From G965207335 sp965207335 (GTDB lineage: Bacteria; Pseudomonadota; Gammaproteobacteria; PS1; Pseudothioglobaceae): a DNA stretch of 64,000 nt. The DNA is taken from the NCBI GenBank assembly GCA_965207335.1, contig OZ242267.1, forward strand, positions 744,001-808,000. The letters are read 5' to 3'. Shown piece after piece: positions 51,888 to 61,219 of this stretch. The notes beneath the pieces were generated by a model. It made no database searches, was not told the DNA's origin, and saw only the letters and a program-made list of their open reading frames with translations. Position 1 is the stretch's first letter, and each line of letters begins with the position of its first letter. Position numbers and translations under genes: made by a program.

Positions 51888-52220
51888 ATGATTATGGATA
51901 CAAATATGAAGTTTGATAAAAAATTACGCGATAAAATTAAAAGCGACCCTAAGAGTTATATGCGCAATCTATATAGTAGCATGCCAGATAATTTTGAGTT
52001 TATAGTAAAAGAAAATACTGCTAGCACTATCTATTTTGTTCTGCCTGAAGAATCAGCATTACATTTAGAAGGTGTAAATGCAGCAGGGTTATGGGGGTTA
52101 GAGGCAGGTACTGCTGGTTCTATATCTACTGTTACCACAGCATCAAGTGCAACAAGCACACTTTCAACATTAGGTAGTGCTGGGACACTTGGCACTATTG
52201 ATGTTATTAGTAAATTTTAA
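51888..52220 (+). CDS. putative RiPP precursor with NHLP-type leader, copy 2
   Basis: Same 110-residue layout and the same Shine-Dalgarno as copy 1. It differs by five substitutions, all amino-acid changing: ANT to AST, SSLY to SALH (two changes), LQAG to LEAG and LATL to LSTL. No silent change is seen in the gene. Three of the five lie in the region from the leader end into the core. This pattern suggests the copies diverge under selection, although the number is small. Confidence 0.65.
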   Translation: MIMDTNMKFDKKLRDKIKSDPKSYMRNLYSSMPDNFEFIVKENTASTIYFVLPEESALHLEGVNAAGLWGLEAGTAGSISTVTTASSATSTLSTLGSAGTLGTIDVISKF

Positions 52221-52370
52221 TATTATATAAAACATACTAGGATGCTTTTATAATGTGTCATGTGTTTGTAAAATAACATATATCACCAATGAAAGTATCC
52301 TAATTCTTATAAGCATTACAATTATAAACAGAGCATTAATAATTATTTATGTTATCAAGTACACCTACTC

Positions 52371-52603
52371 TTATTTGTAATTATCAATAATTCTTGCAAT
52401 ACCAACTAATTTTTCTCCCTGAGAGATATTTATTAATTTAACTCTATGGGTGTTTCTGCTAACTATTGATACTTCTGATATTTTTGTATGAACTAGAATA
52501 CCAGAATTAGATATTAACATCATTTCATAGTTATTATTTACTGATATTGCCTCTATTACTTCACCATTTCTATAACTGGTTTTAATTGATATAACTCTCC
52601 CAA
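52371..52603 (-). pseudogene. gyrA: gyrA 3'-terminal fragment, copy 2
   Basis: Second copy of the gyrase A C-terminal piece, same extent and same junction as 51165-51397. Confidence 0.8.
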
Positions 52604-52605
52604 AC

Positions 52606-52829
52606 CACCTGTGCATTTTTTGGTAATACCAAAAAAACATATAACAACTATAAATGATACTGATAATGCTAATTTAGTAGGTAAATTAACGATAATTGCT
52701 AGCCAAATAGCCAAAAAACAAGGTTTTGCTAATAATGGCTTTCGCTTAATTATGAATTGCAATAATCATGGCGGGCAAACCGTTTATCATATTCACCTGC
52801 ATTGTTTAGCAGGTAGGCAATTACTTTGA
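52606..52829 (+). pseudogene. HIT gene 3' fragment, copy 3 (diverged)
   Basis: Begins like copy 2 but has several substitutions (NCNNHGGQTVYHIHLH) and a different end, GRQLL, then a stop where family members have Trp (tga for tgg), then PPE. It looks like the end of an older HIT paralog that took part in forming the duplication. Confidence 0.75.
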
Positions 52830-52956
52830 CCGCCAGAATAAATGTATTTAATACTACTACATTAAACTATTGGGCTTATATTTGTGATATAAAATAATGC
52901 CTTAACTCTAAGCAAAAAATATACACCTAAAAATAGTTATACACACATAAATATTC

Positions 52957-55554
52957 TTATGCAGTGGTATTTATTAATGACTTAACACTAGCTAATGCTT
53001 TGTCAAGTTTATTTATATTGCTACCGCTACCTTGTGCCATATCATCTCTACCTCCACCCTTGCCATCTATTTGTTTGGCAACAAAATTTAGAATATCATA
53101 GGCCTTATATTTATTTGTTAAATTTTTACTAACTCCAGCAACAAGCGATACTTTATCGTTATTTACACTAGCTATTAGTACTATGGAATCACCTAGTTTA
53201 TTTTTGGCTTTATCAACAATATCTCGTAAATCTTTCGAATTAGCATTATCTAATTTAGCACAAAGTAATTTAATACTGCCAATAGTCTGTACACTATTAA
53301 ATAAATTATCGCCTTTGGCTAAGGATAACTTAGTACTTAATTGTGCTAATTCTTTTTCTAAGGTTTTTTTATCACTAATTAACTGTTCTAATTTATTGAT
53401 AAATTTCTCATTGCTAGTTTTTAGTAATTTTTGGGCACTATGTAATTGTTTGGCTATTTTTTTATTATGCAAGTAGGCATTATAACCAGTTATAGCCTCA
53501 ATTCTTCTTATGCCCGATGCTACTGATGTTTCTGTTGTAATTTTAAAGCTACCTATATCTCCTAAGGAATGAACATGAGTACCGCCACATAATTCCATTG
53601 AAAAATCGTTGTTACCCATAGATAAAACCCGCACCTCTTTGCCATATTTTTCGCCAAACAATGCTACTGCACCTTTTTTCTTAGCTACATCTATTGCCAT
53701 AATTTCAGTATAAACCTTTGAATTTCCTAAAATTTTTCTATTTACCATTGCCTCTATTTTATCTAAGTCATTACTAGGAATATTATTATCATAAGTAAAA
53801 TCAAATCTTAGTTTATCATCGTCCACTAGTGAGCCTTTTTGAGATATATTTTCACCTAAAACATACTTTAAAGATGCATGCAATAAGTGTGTAGCAGAAT
53901 GATTTCTAGCAATATTTTTACGCCTATTTTTATCAATTTGTACTTTAACCTTATCGCCTAATTTAATACTGCCTTTATCTAATAAGCCATAGTGTAAAAA
54001 TGCCCCAGATTTTTGTTTTTTAGTATCTAAAACCTTAAAATCAGCACTATTAGTAGTTATATTACCTATATCGCCAACCTGTCCGCCTGATTGAGCATAA
54101 AATACTGTATCCTCTAAAATTAATATTCCCGTCTCACCTTTTGATAAATTGTCCGTAAAATTATTATTTTTAATAATTTTAATAATATGACTGTCATTAA
54201 AATCTTGCTTATAGCCTAAAAAATTACTAGCCTTTTCAAACACTAAATCACTATCATTTTGAGAGAAATTACTAGCTTCTTTAGATTGTAGTTTTTGTGT
54301 ACCCATAGCACTATTAAAACCAGCCATATCAATAGTTAGCCCTTTTTCTTTGGCAATATCAGCTGTTAAATCAACAGGAAAACCATAAGTATCGTACAAC
54401 TTAAATACCGTAGCACCTGGTATTTCTAAATTATCTAATTTGGATATAGCATTTTCTAAAATATCCATTCCTTGTGCTATAGTTTGCAAAAATCTTTGTT
54501 CTTCTTGTTTTAAGGTTTTTTCAATATGTGCTAATTGTTGTTTTAATATTGGATAAACACCGCCCATTTCTAAGGTTAATACTGGTGCTAAACGGTAGAA
54601 AAATATTTTATTTACGCCTAATTTGTAGCCGTGCCTTATAGCACGACGAATAATTCTTCTTAATACATAACCACGGCCCTCATTATCTGGCATTATGCCG
54701 TCTGCTATTAAAAAAGCACTAGAGCGTATATGGTCTGCTATAACTCTTACCGAGCTATTATTTTTATCAGTATTTGTTAGTTTTGCAATAAATTTTAATA
54801 ATGATTGAAATAAGTCTATATCGTAATTATTAGTTTTATTCTGCATAACAGCTGATATTCTTTCTAAGCCCATACCAGTATCTACACATGGGTTTTTTAG
54901 TGGTTTTAAATGTCCGTCTGCTTGTTTGTTAAACTGAATAAAAACCAAGTTCCATATTTCTGTAAATCTATCGCCATCCTCATCAGCATGCCCTGGTGGT
55001 CCTCCTGCTATGCTACTACCATGGTCATAAAAAATCTCAGTACAAGGTCCGCAAGGTCCGGTATCACCCATAGACCAAAAATTATCTTTAGTGCCACGGC
55101 GTGATATTTTATTTTTTGGAAAACCTATATCATTTACCCAAATATTTTCTGCTTCATCATCATCTTCATAAACACTAACCCATAATTTATTGGCTGGTAT
55201 TTTTAATTCTTTGGTTAAAAAATCCCAAGCATAAAAAATGGCTTCTTTTTTAAAATAATCACCAAAACTAAAATTACCTAACATTTCAAAAAAAGTATGG
55301 TGCCTTGCTGTATAACCAACATTTTCTAAATCATTATGCTTGCCACCTGCTCGTATGCATGTTTGTGCTGACACTGCCTTAGTATAATCTCTTTTTTCTA
55401 AGCCACTAAACACATCTTTAAATGGAACCATACCCGAATTAACAAACAATAATGTTTTATCATTATGAGGTATTAATGATGCACTTGGCTCTTGTGTATG
55501 CTCTAAATTAATAAAGTATTTGAAGAATTTTTTTCTAATTTCGCTAGCTTTCAT
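52957..55554 (-). CDS. alaS: alanyl-tRNA synthetase
   Basis: An 865-residue AlaRS of normal length: class II catalytic core (NSGMVPFKDVF, RHHTFFEMLGNFSFGDYF, GPCGPCTEIFYDHG), editing domain with the zinc motif RNHSATHLLHASL and CGGTHVHSLGDIGSF, and C-terminal C-Ala domain with GKGGGRDDMAQGSG. Charges tRNA-Ala and clears mischarged Ser/Gly. No recA/recX upstream. Confidence 0.96.
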   Translation of the reverse strand: MKASEIRKKFFKYFINLEHTQEPSASLIPHNDKTLLFVNSGMVPFKDVFSGLEKRDYTKAVSAQTCIRAGGKHNDLENVGYTARHHTFFEMLGNFSFGDYFKKEAIFYAWDFLTKELKIPANKLWVSVYEDDDEAENIWVNDIGFPKNKISRRGTKDNFWSMGDTGPCGPCTEIFYDHGSSIAGGPPGHADEDGDRFTEIWNLVFIQFNKQADGHLKPLKNPCVDTGMGLERISAVMQNKTNNYDIDLFQSLLKFIAKLTNTDKNNSSVRVIADHIRSSAFLIADGIMPDNEGRGYVLRRIIRRAIRHGYKLGVNKIFFYRLAPVLTLEMGGVYPILKQQLAHIEKTLKQEEQRFLQTIAQGMDILENAISKLDNLEIPGATVFKLYDTYGFPVDLTADIAKEKGLTIDMAGFNSAMGTQKLQSKEASNFSQNDSDLVFEKASNFLGYKQDFNDSHIIKIIKNNNFTDNLSKGETGILILEDTVFYAQSGGQVGDIGNITTNSADFKVLDTKKQKSGAFLHYGLLDKGSIKLGDKVKVQIDKNRRKNIARNHSATHLLHASLKYVLGENISQKGSLVDDDKLRFDFTYDNNIPSNDLDKIEAMVNRKILGNSKVYTEIMAIDVAKKKGAVALFGEKYGKEVRVLSMGNNDFSMELCGGTHVHSLGDIGSFKITTETSVASGIRRIEAITGYNAYLHNKKIAKQLHSAQKLLKTSNEKFINKLEQLISDKKTLEKELAQLSTKLSLAKGDNLFNSVQTIGSIKLLCAKLDNANSKDLRDIVDKAKNKLGDSIVLIASVNNDKVSLVAGVSKNLTNKYKAYDILNFVAKQIDGKGGGRDDMAQGSGSNINKLDKALASVKSLINTTA

Positions 55555-55760
55555 ATATTACTCTAATTTTAAAACCACTACATAAGGACATTTATGTATA
55601 GCACTGCTTTTTGATTATGTTATTTTTTGCATTAGAAAAACATTGAATAATTATTTTACCATTAATTTAAACTTATTCTTAAACAAAACATATCCATCTA
55701 AAAAGTAGTATTTAATACATAATTCTATCTTAATTTTATTAATGCAGTGATTTTATATTT

Positions 55761-56363
55761 TTATAAAAAATCACTACTTGCCAAACCTTGACGAATAAGT
55801 TTTGGTTTGTCAATTAAGTCAATAACTGTTGTTGGCTCAGTAGGACAATAATCAACACCAACAATTAAATCAACTTGCTTACCAATATTATCAACAATAT
55901 CACTTAAAGTATACATTTCTATATCTAATCTAAGCGATACACTCATTATTGGCTCATTTATAAGTTTTAATATATCTTGTACTATAGGATATTGCGATAT
56001 ACGGATACCTATGGTTTTTCTTTTCTTGTTTACTAATCTATTAGGCACAGATTTTGTAGCTGGCAAAATAAAAGTATATGCTCCAGGTAACACTCTTTTT
56101 AGTAGTCTAAAATTATTATTATTTAAATTTATATAACTGCTAATGCCAGCTAGCTCATTTAACATTAGGGTAAAGTGATGGTTTTTGCTTATATTTCTAA
56201 TACTACAAATCCTACTAAACCCGTCTTTATTATCCAAAGCACACCCTAGTGCATATCCTGATTCTGTAGGATAGGCAATTATTCCACCTTGTGATAGTAT
56301 TTCAACAACCTTTTTAATTAGGTTTTTTTGGGGGTTTTTGGGGTGAATATTAATGGTTTTCAT
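55761..56363 (-). CDS. yciO: YciO-family (Sua5/YrdC-like) protein
   Basis: A 200-residue YrdC-fold protein: IHPKNPQKNLIKKVVEILSQ, GGIIAYPTESGYALGC, KRKTIGIRISQYPI, and EPTTVIDL near the C-terminus. Closest in pattern to YciO rather than TsaC (KRKTIG, PTTVIDL). It overlaps the PHP gene by 14 bases; the pair equals rnm(yciV)-yciO of Escherichia coli. May bind RNA or act in threonylcarbamoyl-AMP chemistry; activity uncertain. Confidence 0.88.
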   Translation of the reverse strand: MKTINIHPKNPQKNLIKKVVEILSQGGIIAYPTESGYALGCALDNKDGFSRICSIRNISKNHHFTLMLNELAGISSYINLNNNNFRLLKRVLPGAYTFILPATKSVPNRLVNKKRKTIGIRISQYPIVQDILKLINEPIMSVSLRLDIEMYTLSDIVDNIGKQVDLIVGVDYCPTEPTTVIDLIDKPKLIRQGLASSDFL

Positions 56364-57222
56364 TAAGGGTTAACTTCTCCCATACTGGTGTTAGTTTATA
56401 AGGCATAGGTGCTAGTTTTCCTAATACCCTATATTCATTTTCTAAGCCATGATAATCAGAGCCTTGAGAGGCTAATAAATGGTATTTTTCTGCTAGTTTG
56501 GTGGCAGTTTTAATTTCATAAGCATTACTTTGTGATATAACTACTTCCATGGCATTGCCAGCAGCTTTTTTAAAATCAAATAATAAGTTATTAATCTTAT
56601 TAGTGCTAAAACGATACCTAAATGGATGGGCTAATACCGACAATCCATTAGCATTTTTAATCCAAGTTATTACCTCTTTATAACTTTGCCATTTAGCAGA
56701 AACGGCAGCTATTTTATTGTCAGCCAAAAATTTTTTAAAAACCGCAGACATATTTTTACAATGACCTTCTTTTATAAGCATTCTTGCAAAATGAGTGCGT
56801 GTAATCATTGACTTCTTAGATAATTGCTTTGTTTTAGCATAAGCATCTTGAATACCATAATCAACTAAAGCATCTGCCATTAATATCGCTCTCTTATCGC
56901 GGAATTCTTGATTATAATTAAGTCCTTGTTGTAATTCTTTAGAATTAATATCAACTCCTAGCCCAATAATATGAATTGTGTGTTTACCCCACATTGCTGA
57001 TATTTCTACCCCATTTATTAAAGTAATATTACTTTTTTTAGCTTGGTTTTTGGCCTCTTTTATGCCACTTGTAGTATCGTGGTCTGATAGTGATAGCATT
57101 GTGCAATTTTTTAACTTTGCTAATTTAACTAAATCAGTAGGAGATAAAATGCCATCAGAATAATAAGAATGGCTGTGCATGTCTATGCCTTGATACTTAT
57201 TAAATGTTTGAGTATTTTTCAT
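56350..57222 (-). CDS. rnm: PHP-domain phosphoesterase/exoribonuclease (Rnm/YciV-like)
   Basis: About 290 residues from ATG 57222. Metal-binding motifs GIDMHSHSYYSDG, LSLSDHDTTSGI, NGVEISAMW, ITRTHFARML, VLAHPFRY and GSDYHG are complete. Such enzymes remove nucleotides from 5' ends of small rRNA/RNA or cleave nucleoside 3',5'-bisphosphates. MITE E begins two bases upstream of this ATG, and the MITE end provides the only visible ribosome-binding sequence (aaagg). Residues encoded further upstream in frame come from the MITE. Confidence 0.88.
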   Translation of the reverse strand: MKNTQTFNKYQGIDMHSHSYYSDGILSPTDLVKLAKLKNCTMLSLSDHDTTSGIKEAKNQAKKSNITLINGVEISAMWGKHTIHIIGLGVDINSKELQQGLNYNQEFRDKRAILMADALVDYGIQDAYAKTKQLSKKSMITRTHFARMLIKEGHCKNMSAVFKKFLADNKIAAVSAKWQSYKEVITWIKNANGLSVLAHPFRYRFSTNKINNLLFDFKKAAGNAMEVVISQSNAYEIKTATKLAEKYHLLASQGSDYHGLENEYRVLGKLAPMPYKLTPVWEKLTLNENH

Positions 57223-57223
57223 T

Positions 57224-57391
57224 GAGACCTTTGCATAAATAGGGGTGATTAGCAAAAATTCAATTTTTGCCGAATTAGTGATTTTGAGACCTTTGCATAA
57301 ATAGGATGATTAACAGAGCTCTGATTTTTGCTTAATATAAGTGAGTAAAAAGCGTGGTTCTGATGATTATTCATATTTATGTAAAGGTCTC
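57224..57391. mobile_element. MITE-like element E (composite, 168 bp)
   Basis: Two elements in a row: an incomplete one from 57224 and a complete one at 57286-57391, each beginning gagacctttgcataaata; the last ends tatgtaaaggtctc. The whole is flanked by a perfect 5-base duplication tcatt (57219-57223 and 57392-57396). It lies between the rnm start codon and the sucD stop codon. Confidence 0.8.
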
Positions 57392-57394
57392 TCA

Positions 57395-58270
57395 TTATAA
57401 TAAGTTTGCTAATAAATTTGTTATATGGTTTAGAGTTGGTGCTACTTGAATACCAGATTTTTCTAAATATTTTATTTTAGTAGTAGCACTACCAGCACCA
57501 CTACTAATTATAGCCCCAGCATGTCCCATTCTTTTACCCTTAGGTGCGGTAATTCCTGCTATGTATGCTATTACGGGCTTAGTAACTTCATTTTTTATAT
57601 AGTCTGCTGCTATTTGCTCTTGGTAACCACCAATCTCTCCAATTAGGATTATACTTTTTGTTAATGGATCTTGTTCAAATAATTCTAGACAATCAATAAA
57701 ACTCATACCACTTATAGGGTCGCCTCCTATACCAATACATGTGCTTTGCCCTAGTCCTATTGTTGTGGTTTGTAGCACTGCTTCATAGGTTAGTGTACCA
57801 GAACGAGAGATAATACCAACACTTCCAGCTTTGTGAATATTGCCGGGCATAATACCTAATTTACATTGCTCTGGGGTTATAATTCCCGGGCAATTAGGAC
57901 CTATTAATTTACTATTGCTATTTTTAAGAACATTATTTATTTTTAGCATATCTTGTACTGGAATACCTTCGGTAATACAGGCAATTACTGGTATTTGGGC
58001 ATCAATAGCCTCTAGTATGGCATCATAAGCAAAAATAGGTGGCACATAAATCATAGTTGCCATATTTTCACTGCTATTACAAAAATTAACTGCATCCTTA
58101 ACAGTATTAAATACTGGTCTATCTAAATGTTTTTGTCCGCCTTTATTTGGCGTTACCCCTCCTATAAAATTAGTACCATAGTCAATGCTATTTTGAGAAT
58201 GGAAACTGCCCTGTTTACCAGTAAACCCCTGACAAATAACCTTGGTATTTTTATCTATTAAAATACTCAT
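57395..58270 (-). CDS. sucD: succinyl-CoA synthetase alpha subunit
   Basis: A 291-residue subunit: CoA-binding QGFTGKQGSFHSQNSIDYGT, GPNCPGIITPEQCKLGIMPG, and the phosphohistidine region GKRMGHAGAII. Makes ATP or GTP from succinyl-CoA in the TCA cycle. Its start overlaps the sucC stop by 4 bases. Its stop codon overlaps the target duplication of MITE E. Confidence 0.95.
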   Translation of the reverse strand: MSILIDKNTKVICQGFTGKQGSFHSQNSIDYGTNFIGGVTPNKGGQKHLDRPVFNTVKDAVNFCNSSENMATMIYVPPIFAYDAILEAIDAQIPVIACITEGIPVQDMLKINNVLKNSNSKLIGPNCPGIITPEQCKLGIMPGNIHKAGSVGIISRSGTLTYEAVLQTTTIGLGQSTCIGIGGDPISGMSFIDCLELFEQDPLTKSIILIGEIGGYQEQIAADYIKNEVTKPVIAYIAGITAPKGKRMGHAGAIISSGAGSATTKIKYLEKSGIQVAPTLNHITNLLANLL

Positions 58271-59427
58271 TGTGCTAATTCTACTGCTTTTTTGGTTGCC
58301 AAAGACAAATCATTTTCTGGATAAACCTTAATAGTACTGCTTTGCAGTATTTCTTGTGCCTGTTTGGCATTTGTACCTATTAATCTAACTACTATTGCAA
58401 TATTAATATTTAATTCTTCAACTGCTTTAATAATACCCTTGGCTATCAAATCACAACGAACTATACCGCCAAAAATATTAACTAAAATAGCCTTAATATT
58501 ACCGCTGTTTATGATAATTTCCAGTGCTTTTGCTACTCTATCTTCTGTTGTACCACCACCAACATCTAAAAAATTAGCAGGCTTACCGCCATAATAACTA
58601 ATTAAATCCATAGTTGCCATAGCCAAACCAGCACCATTTACCATACAACCAATATTGCCATTTAAAGCAATATAACTAAGTTGGTGTTTTTTAGCTAGAT
58701 GTTCATAGTGATTTTCTTGACTACTATCTTTTAGCAGTGCAATTTGCTGTTGTCTATACAAAGCATTATCTTCACAATCTATTTTAGCATCTAAGGCTAT
58801 AATATTATTATTTTTAGTGATAATTAGCGGGTTTATTTCCAATAAACTTAAATCTTTTTCAATAAAAATCTGGTATATATTTTTAACTAAATTAGTAAAT
58901 TCTTGAAGGTTATTGCTAGTAATATCTAAGGCAAAAGCAATATCTCTAATTTGGTATTCTCTAATACCAATACAATTATTAATATGAGTTTTAATTATGC
59001 TATCTGGACTATCACTAGCTACTTGCTCAATGTCCATACCGCCATATTTTGAGGTTATAATTGTTATGCTTTTACTATCTCTATCTATTACAATACTTAA
59101 ATATAGTGCTAGGGCTATATCTTGTGTTTGCTCTAATAATACACTATTTATTTTTAAGCCATTACTACTAGTTTGCTTGGTAATTAATTGACTATGTAAT
59201 AATTTATTGCTAGCTGTAATAACCTCATCAACACCATTACACATAATAATACCACCACTTTTACCCCTACCGCCAGCATGAATTTGAGCTTTTAGTACAT
59301 AACTATCGCCCTCTATACTATCGCAAGCTGTTTTAACCTCGCCTATATTTGTTATTAACACCCCATTAGGACAGGTAATATTATATTGTTTAAGCAATTC
59401 TTTTGCTTGATACTCGTGTATATTCAT
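58267..59427 (-). CDS. sucC: succinyl-CoA synthetase beta subunit
   Basis: A 386-residue ATP-grasp subunit: MNIHEYQAKELLKQYNI, KAQIHAGGRGKSGGI, LEINPLIITKNN, GNIGCMVNGAGLAMATMD, GGKPANFLDVGGG and NIFGGIVRCD. Forms the synthetase with SucD. No terminator or transcription partner upstream; divergent from efp. Confidence 0.95.
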   Translation of the reverse strand: MNIHEYQAKELLKQYNITCPNGVLITNIGEVKTACDSIEGDSYVLKAQIHAGGRGKSGGIIMCNGVDEVITASNKLLHSQLITKQTSSNGLKINSVLLEQTQDIALALYLSIVIDRDSKSITIITSKYGGMDIEQVASDSPDSIIKTHINNCIGIREYQIRDIAFALDITSNNLQEFTNLVKNIYQIFIEKDLSLLEINPLIITKNNNIIALDAKIDCEDNALYRQQQIALLKDSSQENHYEHLAKKHQLSYIALNGNIGCMVNGAGLAMATMDLISYYGGKPANFLDVGGGTTEDRVAKALEIIINSGNIKAILVNIFGGIVRCDLIAKGIIKAVEELNINIAIVVRLIGTNAKQAQEILQSSTIKVYPENDLSLATKKAVELAQ

Positions 59428-59475
59428 TAATTTTCATTAAAATAATGTAAATTTTATCATTAACTAATACAAAAA

Positions 59476-60039
59476 ATGGCATATTACTCTACAAACCAAT
59501 TCAAAAATGGCTTAAAACTTATCTTAGATGGCAATCCTTGTATGATAATAGCAAATGATATTGTAAAACCGGGAAAAGGACAAGCATTTAACCGAGTAAA
59601 ATTTAAAGACCTAATTAATGGCAGAGTTTTAGAAAAAACCTTTAAATCAGGGGAATCCTTAAAAGGTGCTGATGTATTAGAAATAAATATGCAATATTTG
59701 TATAATAACAATAATGAATGGTTTTTTATGGATGAAAAAACCTTTGAACAACACCAAGTTGATAGCAGTATTTTAGGTGATACTAAGTTATTCTTAGTAG
59801 CACAAGATGTTTGTGTAGTAACTTTGTATAACAACCAGCCAATATCTGTAATACCACCTAATCATGTGGTATTAGAAGTAGCCGAAACTGACCCAGGTTT
59901 AAAAGGTGATACCGCAGGCACAGGAGGTAAACCAGCTACTATGACAACAGGTGCTGTTGTTCGCGTACCGCTGTTTATTAATATTGGCGATAAAGTAAAA
60001 ATAGATACCAGAGTCAAAGAATATATTGCCAGAGTTTAA
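59476..60039 (+). CDS. efp: translation elongation factor P
   Basis: A 187-residue EF-P with three barrel domains. The loop VKPGKGQAFNRVK holds the Lys that receives beta-lysine from EpmA; the C-terminal TAGTGGKPATMTTGAVVRVP block is typical. Relieves ribosome stalling at poly-proline. The modifying enzyme EpmA is the next gene; EpmB is not in the window. Confidence 0.95.
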   Translation: MAYYSTNQFKNGLKLILDGNPCMIIANDIVKPGKGQAFNRVKFKDLINGRVLEKTFKSGESLKGADVLEINMQYLYNNNNEWFFMDEKTFEQHQVDSSILGDTKLFLVAQDVCVVTLYNNQPISVIPPNHVVLEVAETDPGLKGDTAGTGGKPATMTTGAVVRVPLFINIGDKVKIDTRVKEYIARV

Positions 60040-60045
60040 TTATTA

Positions 60046-60069
60046 GAGACCTTTGCATAAATAAGCAAT
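60046..60069 (+). repeat. single end of the gagacctttgcat element
   Basis: gagacctttgcataaataag directly after efp; truncated MITE end without partner. Confidence 0.55.
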
Positions 60070-60181
60070 ACTTGTGCGGCTACTTAATAAGTTTTTAAGG
60101 ATTAAATAATTTTTTACCGTATAACTCATATTTATTTAGCTTATATTTATTATGCTCAAAACCCAGTCTTATAACTTTTAA

Positions 60182-61075
60182 ATGCTAAAAAATAAACTAA
60201 AAAATTGGGCAGAACTTAAAAGAAAAATTAATAATTATTTTTACCAAAATAATGTATTAGAGGTAAATACTGCAATTTTAAATAAATATCCAGTAACCGA
60301 TGTTTATATTGATAGTCTAAGCCTAATTGCCAATAAAAATATTAATTGCAAACAAAAATATTATTTACACACCTCACCTGAGATAGCTATGAAACAATTA
60401 ATAGCTAAGGGTAGCGGTGATATTTATCAAATATGCCCAGCATTTAGAGATAATGAATACGGTGAGTATAACCAAAATGAATTTAGCTTATTAGAGTGGT
60501 ATAGAATAGGTTTTGATATTCATAAACTAATGCTAGAAGTTGGTAAATTAGTGTTTTTATTTATGCCTAAACAACAAATAATAAAACTAACTTATAATGA
60601 AGTATTCTTAAAATTTGCTAATATTAATATCTTAAATAACAGTTTAAGTGAACTACAAAGTATTGCTAATAAACTTAACCTAAACACTGATATAAATGAC
60701 ATAGCAAACTTACAAATGTTATTATTTGTCCATTTAATAGAACCAAAACTAAAAAATATCCCTGTATGCTTTATTTATAACTATCCCAAACAACAATCAG
60801 CCTTAGCTATCATAGAAAATAATACCTCTAAACGCTTTGAGTTGTATATTTATGGTGTTGAAATAGCAAACGGCTATCAAGAATTACAAACAGCTAAGGA
60901 ATATAGCCAAAGGTTTAAGGTAGAATTAAATAAACGCAAGCAATTAAATAAGCAACAACTAGCGATTGATGTTGATTTTTTAGATGCCATAAAAAATGAC
61001 TTACCAAAAGTATCTGGTGTTGCCTTTGGACTTAGTAGGTTTTTTTATTTACTACAAAATAAATATAATGATTAG
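60182..61075 (+). CDS. epmA: EF-P beta-lysine ligase EpmA (PoxA/GenX)
   Basis: A 297-residue class II lysyl-tRNA-synthetase-like enzyme without the anticodon-binding domain: VLEVNTAILNKYPVTDVYID, YLHTSPEIAMKQLIAKGSGD, IYQICPAFRDNEYGEYNQNE, FSLLEWYRIGFD and GVAFGLSRFF. Attaches (R)-beta-lysine to EF-P. Directly downstream of efp. Confidence 0.93.
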   Translation: MLKNKLKNWAELKRKINNYFYQNNVLEVNTAILNKYPVTDVYIDSLSLIANKNINCKQKYYLHTSPEIAMKQLIAKGSGDIYQICPAFRDNEYGEYNQNEFSLLEWYRIGFDIHKLMLEVGKLVFLFMPKQQIIKLTYNEVFLKFANINILNNSLSELQSIANKLNLNTDINDIANLQMLLFVHLIEPKLKNIPVCFIYNYPKQQSALAIIENNTSKRFELYIYGVEIANGYQELQTAKEYSQRFKVELNKRKQLNKQQLAIDVDFLDAIKNDLPKVSGVAFGLSRFFYLLQNKYND

Positions 61076-61219
61076 GCTAACAGCATAAACTGTCATTACG
61101 AGATTACACAGTCATTGCGAACACAGTTTTTTGTGTGTGTGGCAATCTCATACTACAAGCGTAATATAATTGGTGGCAATTGCTGCCTGTAACAATTAAT
61201 GCTTAGGTCGCTTTATCTT

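Larger units (their letters stand above)
50193..52829. repeat. tandem duplication, unit about 1207 bp (two full units plus partial third)
   Basis: Unit 1 is 50193-51399, unit 2 51400-52605, partial unit 3 52606-52829. Each unit holds the HIT 3' part, an intergenic stretch, the NHLP-leader peptide gene and a reversed gyrA 3' fragment. The junction is cccaaac joined to cacctgtgcat. Units 1 and 2 are almost identical; the third HIT piece is clearly diverged. Confidence 0.9.

Noticed and set aside
51165..52640. Intact small proteins starting MFFWYYQKMHRWF on the minus strand
   Set aside because: The N-termini are antisense HIT sequence created by the duplication junction; the rest is a gyrA fragment.
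57223..57255. N-terminal extension MLITPIYAKVS of the PHP protein
   Set aside because: Encoded by the MITE, not by the gene; ATG 57222 fits the family.
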